Made by a program: the position numbers and the translations under genes | Assembly: GCA_001783145.1 (NCBI GenBank) | Contig: MFQT01000015.1 | Coordinates: 1 to 32,821, forward strand | Direction of reading: 5' to 3' | Length of the DNA stretch: 32,821 nt | Origin: Candidatus Magasanikbacteria bacterium RIFOXYB2_FULL_38_10 | Lineage (GTDB): Bacteria; Patescibacteriota; Patescibacteriia; Magasanikbacterales; UBA10003 | Notes under the pieces: model-generated | Told to the model about the DNA's origin: nothing | Databases searched by the model: none | What the model saw: only the letters and a program-made list of their open reading frames with translations | Shown here: piece by piece, positions 14,171 to 21,581 of the stretch | Layout: each line of letters begins with the position of its first letter | How positions within the stretch are numbered: position 1 is the stretch's first letter

Positions 14171-14446
14171 TTAGCGAGAACCGTGAGGAGCTCTAGGCTG
14201 TAAAGGCCTGGCTTCATTAACGGTCAAAGTGCGACCATCGAGCTCTTTACCATTGAACATAGCAACGGCATTATCAGCTTCGGCGTCGTTTTCAAATTCG
14301 ACGAAACCAAAACCTTTAGAGCGTCCAGAGAACTTGTCAGTGATGATGGTGGCATTGGCAACTGTACCAGCCTGTGAAAAAGCTTGTTTTAAGCTATCCA
14401 CAGTAGTGCTGTATGACATGTTGCCGACATAGAGTTTCTTTGCCAT
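14171..14446 (-). CDS. RRM-type RNA-binding protein
   Basis: This 91-residue protein is a single RNA-recognition motif. RNP2 LYVGNM is at 5-10 and RNP1 KGFGFVEF at 44-51, with aromatic residues placed for base stacking, and there is a short basic tail (PLQPRAPHGSR). Such one-domain proteins bind single-stranded RNA and are often cold-induced. A consensus promoter (14593-14621) would give a leader of about 140 bases, long for this compact genome. That leader contains a small hairpin (aaggc / gcctt type), so control at the RNA level is plausible. The strong terminator at 14130-14159 makes it a single-gene unit. Confidence 0.93.
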   Translation of the reverse strand: MAKKLYVGNMSYSTTVDSLKQAFSQAGTVANATIITDKFSGRSKGFGFVEFENDAEADNAVAMFNGKELDGRTLTVNEARPLQPRAPHGSR

Positions 14447-14592
14447 AAAAACGTAAAAAATTTTTTGAGTAAGGCGACCTTCTCGTAGATTTCTTAATTT
14501 TTAAGGCAAATAAGCCCTACAAGCTTTAACTTAGTTTTTTAATCTAAATTAAGGCTAAGAAAACAATTGAGAAACACTTACTACTTAAAATA

Positions 14593-14621
14593 AGTATAGC
14601 ATATTTTGATATTTTTGTCAA
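14593..14621 (-). promoter_or_regulatory. Promoter of the RRM gene
   Basis: On the minus strand TTGACA (14621-14616), a 17-base spacer and TATACT (14598-14593). The start codon is about 140 bases downstream. Confidence 0.85.
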
Positions 14622-14660
14622 TCCCCCCTGTAGAAAAATAAAAAAGCGGCTATTTTAACC

Positions 14661-16499
14661 TTATTTTATAATTAACTTAACCCTCTCCATAATTGCCTTA
14701 CTGGAAATATCTTCATAATCTAGCAGTTCTGTTGGTTTGCCACTTTGAGGCATTTTATGCACAGCCAAGGAAATAACCTTACCGGCCAGATCCCCCAAAG
14801 CCGAGCGTACGGCCTCGCCAATTCCTCCAGCCTCATAATGATCCTCTACGACAACCAAAGCCTTGGTTTCTTGAGCCGCTTTAATTAGTGTTTTACTATC
14901 TAAAGGTTTGATGGAATACAAATCAATCACCCTGGCGTTAATCCCCTCTTTTTGTAAAATTTCCTGCGCCTTTAAACATTCAAAAACAGTAATACCGGCG
15001 CCGATCAAAGTAATAACATCACTAGCACCTGCCGTACGTAAAACTTTTGATCCACCAATTATAAATTCTTCTTTCTCTGAATAGATCACTTCCGTAGCTG
15101 ACCGAGTGGTACGCAAATAGGCCAAACCTTTCTGTTCTGTCATGGCTATAACTAATTTTTCCGTAGCCACAGCATCCGCAGGGTATAAAACTACCGAATC
15201 CAAAATGGAACGAAATAAAGCAATATCTTCCAAACCCATTTGTGAAACCCCATCTTCACCAATAGAAACTCCGGCATGCGATCCACAAAATTTAATATTA
15301 GCCTCACTGTACCGCGCCATTCTAATTTGATCAAAAGCGCGACTAAAAAAAGCGGCAAAAGTGGAAACAAAGGGAATAAAACCAACTCGTGAAAAGCCCA
15401 CTGCCGTTCCTACCATATTTTGTTCAGCAATAAACATCTCAAAAAATCTTTTGGGATATTCATTTTTAAAAATTTCCGAATAAGTTGAATTACTAACCTC
15501 AGCATCAAGCACTACTATCTCTGGATGTTGCGGAAAAATTTTAACTAAAGACTCACCATAGGCTTGTCGTGTAGCTTTCTTTTCTCCCAATTTATAAGAA
15601 ACTGATAAATTTTTTTTAGTCCCAGCCGATAATACTGTTTTTTTTGAAGTTTCTTTAGGCTTAATAATCAAGCCTTTTAATTTTTTATCTACCACGCCCA
15701 AATCCTTAAGAGCTGTCTGTGCCTCCTCTGATGAAAGAGGTTTTCCATGCCAACCATTTTTATTTTCCACCATCTTAACACCCTTGCCCTTAATGGTTTT
15801 GGCGATTATGGCTATTGGCCGGCCTTTAGTTTTTAATGACCGCATAAAACCGGCTGAAATTTTATTCAGATTGTGACCATCAACAACTATCGTTTCCCAG
15901 CCAAAAGATTTTAATCTTTTTTGATAAACGGCCAGATTGTGTCCGGACATGGTTTCCCCTCTTTGGCCCAAACGATTAACATCTAAAATAGCCACTAAAT
16001 TATCCAGTTTGTAATAAGAAGCTATTTGTAATGCTTCCCAAACCGAACCCTCGGACATTTCACTGTCTCCTAAAAGAACAAAAGTGCGCGCAGAAGACTT
16101 ATCCACATACTTGGCCGATAAAGCCAACCCTACACCTACTGACAAGCCTTGACCCAAAGAACCGGTGGCGGCCTCGGTATAAGGAAAACGCATAGTAGGG
16201 TGGCCTTCTAAAGTAGAGCCGAATTGACGCAATGTTAAGAGCTCTGCCTCGCTTACCTTGCCGGCGGCCGTCCATAAAGAATACAACAGTGGCGCGGCGT
16301 GACCTTTAGAAAAAATAACATGGTCATTGGCGGGATTTTGCGGATTATCGGCGTCAAAACGTAAAACGCCCCCAAAAAACAGAACAGTCATTAAATCTGT
16401 GGCCGACAGAGAAGAAGTTAAATGACCGGAACCGGCTTTAGTGGTAGCTTCAATAATATAATATCTAATTAATTTAGAAAGATTTTGTAGTTGTTTCAT
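14661..16499 (-). CDS. tkt: Transketolase, single-chain
   Basis: This 612-residue thiamine-diphosphate enzyme moves two-carbon units between sugar phosphates. The PP domain shows His26 (SGHLTSS), His67 (KGHAAP) and the cofactor motif GDSEMSEG (144-151) with Asn175 completing it. The Pyr domain carries the catalytic glutamate in EQNMVGTAVGFS, then DGVSQMGLEDI. The C-terminal domain holds VVEDHYEAGGIGEAV. It is slightly shorter than the usual 630-670 residues but complete. The -10 box TAAGAT ends 8 bases before the ATG, so the message is probably leaderless. In a reduced genome it would be central to pentose formation for nucleotides. Confidence 0.95.
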   Translation of the reverse strand: MKQLQNLSKLIRYYIIEATTKAGSGHLTSSLSATDLMTVLFFGGVLRFDADNPQNPANDHVIFSKGHAAPLLYSLWTAAGKVSEAELLTLRQFGSTLEGHPTMRFPYTEAATGSLGQGLSVGVGLALSAKYVDKSSARTFVLLGDSEMSEGSVWEALQIASYYKLDNLVAILDVNRLGQRGETMSGHNLAVYQKRLKSFGWETIVVDGHNLNKISAGFMRSLKTKGRPIAIIAKTIKGKGVKMVENKNGWHGKPLSSEEAQTALKDLGVVDKKLKGLIIKPKETSKKTVLSAGTKKNLSVSYKLGEKKATRQAYGESLVKIFPQHPEIVVLDAEVSNSTYSEIFKNEYPKRFFEMFIAEQNMVGTAVGFSRVGFIPFVSTFAAFFSRAFDQIRMARYSEANIKFCGSHAGVSIGEDGVSQMGLEDIALFRSILDSVVLYPADAVATEKLVIAMTEQKGLAYLRTTRSATEVIYSEKEEFIIGGSKVLRTAGASDVITLIGAGITVFECLKAQEILQKEGINARVIDLYSIKPLDSKTLIKAAQETKALVVVEDHYEAGGIGEAVRSALGDLAGKVISLAVHKMPQSGKPTELLDYEDISSKAIMERVKLIIK

Positions 16500-16506
16500 A
16501 TCCGAT

Positions 16507-16515
16507 ATCTTACCA
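16507..16515 (-). promoter_or_regulatory. Extended -10 promoter giving a leaderless tkt mRNA
   Basis: On the minus strand TGGTAAGAT (16515-16507) sits with its last base 8 positions before the ATG at 16499. No good -35 is seen. Confidence 0.55.
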
Positions 16516-16531
16516 CATTTTACTTTAATTT

Positions 16532-16562
16532 AAAAAGACTGGGAAAAAACCCAGCCCTTTTA
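16532..16562. terminator. Intrinsic terminator between tkt and the zinc-ribbon gene
   Basis: CTGGG / CCCAG (16539-16543 with 16550-16554) is extended by AAAAGGG-type flanks and followed by T residues on the minus strand. It ends the RGG zinc-ribbon gene upstream of the tkt promoter. Confidence 0.75.
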
Positions 16563-16582
16563 AATTGGCAAAGAAAATTGAT

Positions 16583-17083
16583 TTATTTTTTCTTTTTGAC
16601 AGCCGCTTTTTTAATGGCACTTTTTTTAGCCACTGTTTCTTTAACCTTTTTGGTTTCGTTTTTTTCTTTTGGTTCTTCAATTTTGGAAGTTGCCACCACA
16701 GTTGCGGCCGGTGTTAAAAATCTTAAGATTTTATCAAGCTTAACATTTAACACCTCAAACTGACTTCTGAATTGTTCTATATTCTGACTGCCGGTGATTC
16801 TTTGTTTTTGGTCATTATCAAAATTAGATCTGCCAAAATCTTGTCTGGCCGGTCTTTCGGTACGACCTAAACCCTGAGATCTAAAACAATCGTTACAAAA
16901 AACTGGTCTGTCGCCGGTTGGTCTAAAAGGAACTTCGCATTCTTTATTGCACTTACTGCACATAGCCTGGTGCATTTGCGGCCTGCCGCCGGTCCCATGG
17001 CCACCACCAAAACCTTTATCCCGTCCGCCAAAACCACCACTTCTGCCGCCTCCGCGTCTATCGTCTCTATTAAAATTACCCAT
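16583..17083 (-). CDS. RGG-rich CxxC zinc-ribbon protein
   Basis: This 166-residue protein (ATG 17083; the longer frame to 17209 overlaps the promoter) has three parts. The N-terminus is Gly/Arg-rich (about 1-35, RGG-type repeats). A zinc-binding module follows with CSKC at 42-45 and CNDC at 63-66, around the conserved-looking VPFRPTGDRPVF. A coiled segment (FRSQFEVLNVKLDKILRFL) and a Lys/Ala-rich basic tail (KKSAIKKAAVKKKK) come last. Proteins with this zinc module and RGG tracts are widespread in CPR genomes and probably bind nucleic acid or ribosomes, but their function is not established to my knowledge. It is divergent from cspA, with a strong promoter of its own. Confidence 0.85.
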   Translation of the reverse strand: MGNFNRDDRRGGGRSGGFGGRDKGFGGGHGTGGRPQMHQAMCSKCNKECEVPFRPTGDRPVFCNDCFRSQGLGRTERPARQDFGRSNFDNDQKQRITGSQNIEQFRSQFEVLNVKLDKILRFLTPAATVVATSKIEEPKEKNETKKVKETVAKKSAIKKAAVKKKK

Positions 17084-17158
17084 AATTTTTTCTTTAGTTA
17101 ATTTAAAATAAATGATTGCCCGTCTTAGTTGAATTAAACGACAATCAACTTGATTTAA

Positions 17159-17187
17159 ATTATACTCTAAATTTAGATAAAAGTCAA
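17159..17187 (-). promoter_or_regulatory. Promoter of the RGG zinc-ribbon gene
   Basis: On the minus strand TTGACT (17187-17182), a 17-base spacer and a perfect TATAAT (17164-17159). It lies back to back with the cspA promoter, with 6 bases between the two -35 boxes. Confidence 0.85.
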
Positions 17188-17193
17188 GACCTA

Positions 17194-17222
17194 TTGACAA
17201 AACCGTCATTTTATGATATACT
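17194..17222 (+). promoter_or_regulatory. Promoter of the cold shock gene
   Basis: TTGACA (17194-17199), a 17-base spacer and TATACT (17217-17222). The leader to the ATG at 17309 is about 80 bases. Confidence 0.88.
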
Positions 17223-17308
17223 TAAGTCCTACAAAACATCCTTACTAAAATTAGTCGGATTTTTTAAAAGGAACAAAATTTTTGTAATTATTCACTAGTC
17301 ATTTATTT

Positions 17309-17509
17309 ATGAAAGGTACTATCAAAAGTATTATTTCTGATAAACACTTTGGCTTTATTACCCCTGAAGATGGTTCAAAAGACGTGTTCTTCCATGAATC
17401 AGGTCTTCAAGGAGTTCAATTCTCTGAATTGAGATCCGGTGATGCCGTCAATTTTGATCAGGAACAATCTGAAAAAGGTCCTCGTGCCATCAATGTCACC
17501 CGCGCCTAA
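17309..17509 (+). CDS. cspA: Cold shock protein
   Basis: This 66-residue single cold-shock domain has RNP1 HFGFIT (13-18) and RNP2 VFFH (26-29), and closes with EKGPRAINVTRA. It should bind single-stranded RNA and DNA and melt structures. The initial MKGTIKSI replaces the commoner MxxGxVKWF. The gene has a consensus promoter, an 80-base leader as many cold shock genes have, and a terminator at once after the stop. The RRM gene and the RGG zinc-ribbon gene nearby suggest a group of RNA-handling proteins. Confidence 0.95.
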   Translation: MKGTIKSIISDKHFGFITPEDGSKDVFFHESGLQGVQFSELRSGDAVNFDQEQSEKGPRAINVTRA

Positions 17510-17520
17510 TCAGTCTTAAA

Positions 17521-17565
17521 AACAAAAACACCCCATACTACTTTAAGTGCGGGGTGTTTTTGTTT
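17521..17565. terminator. Bidirectional terminator between cspA and the ABC-F gene
   Basis: aacaaaaacacccc (17521-17534) pairs with ggggtgtttttgttt (17551-17565) around a 16-base loop. Both strands end in T-rich runs, serving the two convergent genes. Confidence 0.88.
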
Positions 17566-17581
17566 ATTTTTTTAAATTTTT

Positions 17582-19033
17582 TTAAAATCGGCCTAAATCC
17601 AGCTCATTATTAAATTTAATCTCTTTAACAAAATCCGGCATATGACTGATAAGAATAATGGCGCCTTCATAATTGTTTATCGCTCTGGCAATAACCGGAA
17701 TATGACGGAAATTAATATGATTAGTAGGCTCATCCAAAACCAAAAGTCCCGGTTTCATCAACACTAAACGAACAAAAGACAACAATCCTTTTTGACCCTC
17801 TGAAAGGTGGGAAATTTTAAGTCCCATCAACTCACCGGTAATTAACAAACCGGCGGAAACCGAACGCATTTGCTGGATATCTGTTCCTTCTGTCAAAACG
17901 CTTTTTAAAGAATCAAAAACTGTTTGGTCATAATCCAAAGTGGCAAAATCCTGACTGTAATAACCAACGCGAGTTTCACTTAAAATGGTAGCGCCTTCGC
18001 TAGTACCATTCACCAAAGAACGCAGTAGGGTGCTTTTGCCAACACCGTTGGGCCCGGAAACCAAAAGCCTGTCTTTTTGTCTTAAAACTATGTCCAATTC
18101 TTTAATTATCGGCTCATGATTTTTAATTACTTTAACCGATTTGATAATCACCACCTTGCCAATAATTTCTTGGACGGGAATTTCAAAATCTCTAATGGTT
18201 TTATCTTCCCGGCGCACATCCACCTTGTTTTCTTCCAATTCTTCAATTTCCTCTTTTAATTTGCTGGCGAGTTTACGCATCTTGCCGCCTTTATTGGCAA
18301 AAAAGTTTACCTTTTCCTTGTTATCTCTTATTTCTTTTTCCAACTGGGCGTTTTTCTTTATTTCTCTTTCAATCCGTTCATTGATTTCCACTACTACGGA
18401 ATAATAATCACCAACATAAATTTCTGTTTTTTTGGTAAAAACATCTAAGTAGACCACGCCTTCGGTAAAACAATTTAAAAAATCAGCATCATGGGAAATA
18501 ACCATCACTGTTTTGTCATACATCACCAAAAATTCTATCAAATGATCAATACCGGCTTTATCTAAATTATTGGTCGGCTCGTCTAAAAGTAAAATATCAG
18601 GATTTTGGATTAGGGCAAAAGTCAATAAAATTCTAGCTTGCTGACCACCGGACAAATCCCCCACCTTTCTCTCAAGCGGAACGGTTAAATTAACCGCATT
18701 CATTACTTTACTAATCTGACTTTTAAGATTCCCCGGAACTTCAACAAAGGCCTTGGCAAAATATTCTTCCACAGTTAAAGACAAATCTTTTTTATCTACC
18801 ATTTGCAAGGCCGTGGCAATGGTAGCATTATTGGTGATAAAAACATTACCCTTGGTAGGTTTGATGTCTCCTTTTATCAATTTAAAGATAGTACTCTTTC
18901 CCGCGCCATTTTGTCCCATTAAAGTTATTTTAGCGCCCTTACGTATGACAAAACTGGCCTCATCAAGAACCGGCTTTCTTTCTACATATTCAAAAGTTAC
19001 ATTATCAAATCTTAAAATTACCTCTTCTGCCAT
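17582..19033 (-). CDS. ABC-F family ATPase
   Basis: This soluble protein of about 483 residues (ATG 19033) has two ABC domains and no membrane part, as in the ABC-F ribosome-associated group (EttA/Uup/Vga kin). Domain 1 has Walker A GQNGAGKS (40-47), signature LSGGQQA and LLLDEPTNNLD. A charged helical linker (KEKVNFFANKGGKMRKLASKLKEEIEELEENK) is the ribosome-facing part. Domain 2 has GPNGVGKS, signature LSEGQ and LVLDEPTNH. The second D-loop/switch region (INFRHI, SHMPDF) departs from the usual LD...SHD, so site 2 may be weak. The start lies within the 3' end of the DEAD-box gene (29-base overlap), indicating coupled translation. Confidence 0.9.
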   Translation of the reverse strand: MAEEVILRFDNVTFEYVERKPVLDEASFVIRKGAKITLMGQNGAGKSTIFKLIKGDIKPTKGNVFITNNATIATALQMVDKKDLSLTVEEYFAKAFVEVPGNLKSQISKVMNAVNLTVPLERKVGDLSGGQQARILLTFALIQNPDILLLDEPTNNLDKAGIDHLIEFLVMYDKTVMVISHDADFLNCFTEGVVYLDVFTKKTEIYVGDYYSVVVEINERIEREIKKNAQLEKEIRDNKEKVNFFANKGGKMRKLASKLKEEIEELEENKVDVRREDKTIRDFEIPVQEIIGKVVIIKSVKVIKNHEPIIKELDIVLRQKDRLLVSGPNGVGKSTLLRSLVNGTSEGATILSETRVGYYSQDFATLDYDQTVFDSLKSVLTEGTDIQQMRSVSAGLLITGELMGLKISHLSEGQKGLLSFVRLVLMKPGLLVLDEPTNHINFRHIPVIARAINNYEGAIILISHMPDFVKEIKFNNELDLGRF

Positions 19034-20207
19034 AATATTTTTTGGTTGTTTTAACCTCAACTTTAGCCGGACGGCGCGGTGGCAAAACAGGGAGGGTCGC
19101 CACGGGAATAATTTTTTTAATAAGTTTTTCTATTTGTCTAACAGCCGTTCTTTCTTCTGGACTGACAAAAGAAATTGCTTTGCCGGCACTCCCTGCCCGT
19201 CCGGTACGGCCAATACGATGCACATAATCATCCGGACTAGTGGGCAAATCATAATTAATTACCAAAGAGATGTTACTAACATCAATGCCACGAGCGGCAA
19301 TGTCAGTGGCCACCAGTACGCGGTATTTATTACCTTTGAATCCAGATAAGGCCGCTTGTCTTTGAGCCAGAGAACGATTGGAGTGAATTTCTACCGCCGA
19401 ATGTCCCATACTCCTAACCAAACCGGCAATTTTTTTGGCACCGCGTTTAGTGCGAGAAAAAACTAAAACGGTGCCGTTGTTATCAATTAGTAATTTATCT
19501 AAAAGTTGGATACGATCTTCCTTAGGCACCATAAAAATTTCTTGTTCCACCTGAGAGACGGTTGTCCCGGCCGGAGCCACTTCTATGCGCCACGGTGTTT
19601 TCATAAAATGCGCAGCCACTTCCGCAATAGCCTTGGGCATTGTTGCGGAAAACATTAAAGTTTGGCGTTCTTTAGGAGCAAAACTCAAAATTTCTTTGAT
19701 TTGAGGTATAAAACCGATATCAAACATTCTATCAGCTTCATCCAAAACAATCATCTTTACCCTATCCAAAAAAAGATTTCTTTGTTTCAAGTGATCAATT
19801 AAACGTCCGGGAGTGGAAACGATAACTTGCGGTTGGCGACGCAGAGCCATAATTTGCTGATAGGAAGAAGTTCCGCCAATTAAAACCGCGGTACGCAAAC
19901 CAAATTTTTTACCGATTTTACGCAAGACCTCATCTACTTGTAAGGCCAATTCACGAGTTGGCAGCAAAATCAATCCTTGGCCTTTTTTTTGATTAAGTAA
20001 TTGGATCATGGGTATGCCAAAAGCCAGGGTTTTACCTGTACCGGTTTGGGCTATACCTACGATATCTTTACCCTCCAAAGCCGCCGGAATACATTGATGC
20101 TGAATGGGGGTAGGAGTAGTGAAATGCAGGTAATTTAATGTTTCAAGCAATTCCGGAGTAATACCTAAACCGTTGAAACTAAGTACCGCCTGATTAATTT
20201 GTGTCAT
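19005..20207 (-). CDS. DEAD-box RNA helicase
   Basis: This 400-residue helicase shows the full motif set. The Q motif is FTTPTPIQHQ, motif I AQTGTGKT, Ia PTRELALQ, Ib TPGR, II DEAD and III SAT. Motif V is ATDIAARGIDV and VI HRIGRTGRAG. A short basic tail follows. Its length matches the RhlE-type core. It unwinds short RNA duplexes in ribosome assembly or mRNA turnover. The gene heads an operon with the ABC-F protein. Its leader of about 105 bases, from a consensus promoter at 20317-20345, contains a terminator-like hairpin just before the ATG. It ends in TGA, good evidence that UGA is a stop in this genome. Confidence 0.95.
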   Translation of the reverse strand: MTQINQAVLSFNGLGITPELLETLNYLHFTTPTPIQHQCIPAALEGKDIVGIAQTGTGKTLAFGIPMIQLLNQKKGQGLILLPTRELALQVDEVLRKIGKKFGLRTAVLIGGTSSYQQIMALRRQPQVIVSTPGRLIDHLKQRNLFLDRVKMIVLDEADRMFDIGFIPQIKEILSFAPKERQTLMFSATMPKAIAEVAAHFMKTPWRIEVAPAGTTVSQVEQEIFMVPKEDRIQLLDKLLIDNNGTVLVFSRTKRGAKKIAGLVRSMGHSAVEIHSNRSLAQRQAALSGFKGNKYRVLVATDIAARGIDVSNISLVINYDLPTSPDDYVHRIGRTGRAGSAGKAISFVSPEERTAVRQIEKLIKKIIPVATLPVLPPRRPAKVEVKTTKKYYGRRGNFKI

Positions 20208-20220
20208 AAATAAAAAAACA

Positions 20221-20252
20221 TAAAAAGGTGACCCGATTTTCTACTGGGTCAC
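20221..20252 (-). promoter_or_regulatory. Terminator-like hairpin in the DEAD-box mRNA leader
   Basis: On the minus strand GTGACCC (20252-20246) pairs perfectly with GGGTCAC (20234-20228) and is followed by CTTTTTA and more T. It lies between the promoter and the start codon, so it is an attenuator candidate. An upstream hairpin AAAGA / TCTTT (about 20279-20264) precedes it. Confidence 0.6.
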
Positions 20253-20316
20253 ACAATGACACAAAAGATTCGAGTCTTTGACCGCTTAATACAGCCAAAA
20301 TTCATTAGAATATAAT

Positions 20317-20345
20317 AGTATACCGCAAAAAAGCAACTTTGTCAA
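20317..20345 (-). promoter_or_regulatory. Promoter of the DEAD-box/ABC-F operon
   Basis: On the minus strand TTGACA (20345-20340), a 17-base spacer and TATACT (20322-20317). Confidence 0.87.
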
Positions 20346-20356
20346 GACTTTGTACC

Positions 20357-20382
20357 AAAATCTCCCCCACAGGGGAGATTTT
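20357..20382. terminator. Hairpin terminator after the 20-residue gene
   Basis: aaaatctcccc (20357-20367) pairs with ggggagatttt (20372-20382), an 11-bp perfect stem. It lies just after the stop of the small basic-peptide gene and before the DEAD-box promoter. Confidence 0.75.
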
Positions 20383-20385
20383 TGC

Positions 20386-20448
20386 TTATTTCTTGTTCTT
20401 TTTTGGTTTCTTGATGTTCTTTCTCTGAGCGTTATTTCCTTTTGCCAT
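20386..20448 (-). CDS. 20-residue basic peptide gene
   Basis: The frame encodes MAKGNNAQRK followed by NIKKPKKNKK, then TAA. Half the residues are Lys, Arg or Asn, and such a peptide would bind RNA or ribosomes. The case for a real gene is structural: an extended -10 promoter (20499-20507), a leader of about 45 bases, ATG with Ala as second residue, and an 11-bp terminator stem 4 bases after the stop codon. Short basic proteins starting MAKGNN or MAKGQN are familiar to me from other bacteria, but I cannot name a family with confidence. A regulatory leader or a small RNA are the alternatives. Confidence 0.6.
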   Translation of the reverse strand: MAKGNNAQRKNIKKPKKNKK

Positions 20449-20498
20449 AAAACTTAAATTAAACTGATTTAAAATTAAGAATTAAATTTGACTTTTAC

Positions 20499-20507
20499 AT
20501 TATAGCA
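20499..20507 (-). promoter_or_regulatory. Extended -10 promoter of the basic-peptide gene
   Basis: On the minus strand TGCTATAAT (20507-20499) matches the extended -10 consensus fully. Confidence 0.65.
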
Positions 20508-20615
20508 CAAAATAACATAATCTCTTTATATATCGTAATCAATTTATCAGTCATAAATGCAATTTTCATTAAGATGATTTATTTAATTTTTAAAAAGTTA
20601 AGCAAATATGATATT

Positions 20616-21545
20616 TTATTTGTTAACAAAAAACTCAACTAAAACAAAAGTTGCCCAAAAGGCGAATAATGCGATAGCCTCCTTTTTGGAAAGAGCCCTT
20701 CCTGATTTCATAAATTTAAAGAGAATAAATGATGCTAACACCATAAACACGCCGGTAATATAAATTATTTTTGTCGGAAATGAGAAGGGATTGACCAAAG
20801 CAAGAATACCAACCACAATTGTCGCATCCGCAAGCACGGTTCCCAATATATCTCCTACCGCCAAAGAATCATCATATTTTTTTACCGATTTAAGCGAAAA
20901 GAAAAATTCTGGCATAGTCGTGCCAAGACCTACGATAAGCATGCCAATCAAAATCGGACTAACTCCGATGTAATTAGCTAAAGATGCGGCTGATGTGACA
21001 GTAAAATGGCCGCCGGTAAGCATAACGGACATGCTGAATATTAAAATTAAAGAATTTTTGATCTTATTGTTGCCATTATTTGCAGGAACCGAATGATTGA
21101 TGCCTTTTTTAAGAGCAAGATAATAAAAAATACCGCCAACCAGTATAAGGATTAAACCTTCTAATCGAGAAAAATGACCATTAAACCCAAGAATGAGCGG
21201 TAACAAAAGTATGAATGGATAAACAGTATCATTCTTTATAATCTTGCCTTCCACTTTAAGACTGCGCCCTGTGAGAAATATAATCATCGCAAAAAGCAGT
21301 GTAAGATCAGCAATATTAGAACCAAACAACACGCCAAGACCGAATGAAGGAATTCCCTCGATAGCGGCATTAATGGATATGAATGTCTCGGGTAAAATGG
21401 AAATGATGGCAATAACAATAAAACCGATCGTGTATTTAGAAAGACGAAAACTTTCCGCCAGCCTACCGGCATATTTTGTGGCAAGTGTCGCACCTTTAAT
21501 AACCAAGAGAAGTGCGACTATAAAAATGAATAAATTATTGATCAT
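20616..21545 (-). CDS. CaCA-family cation exchanger (YrbG-like)
   Basis: This 309-residue polytopic membrane protein has the two inverted alpha-repeats of calcium/sodium exchangers. ILPETFISINAAIEGIPSFGLGVLFGSNIAD (50-80) and GLGTTMPEFFFSLKSVKKYDDSLAVGDILGTVLAD (207-240) carry the acidic residue after Pro (Glu53, Glu213) that coordinates the cation. About ten hydrophobic segments are visible. It would export Ca2+ or a related ion against Na+ or H+. It is the last gene of a same-strand run starting at 25191, with 36 bases between it and the permease gene. Confidence 0.92.
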   Translation of the reverse strand: MINNLFIFIVALLLVIKGATLATKYAGRLAESFRLSKYTIGFIVIAIISILPETFISINAAIEGIPSFGLGVLFGSNIADLTLLFAMIIFLTGRSLKVEGKIIKNDTVYPFILLLPLILGFNGHFSRLEGLILILVGGIFYYLALKKGINHSVPANNGNNKIKNSLILIFSMSVMLTGGHFTVTSAASLANYIGVSPILIGMLIVGLGTTMPEFFFSLKSVKKYDDSLAVGDILGTVLADATIVVGILALVNPFSFPTKIIYITGVFMVLASFILFKFMKSGRALSKKEAIALFAFWATFVLVEFFVNK

Positions 21546-21581
21546 ATTGAATAGTTTAGATAAACAGCAAACATAGATAAT

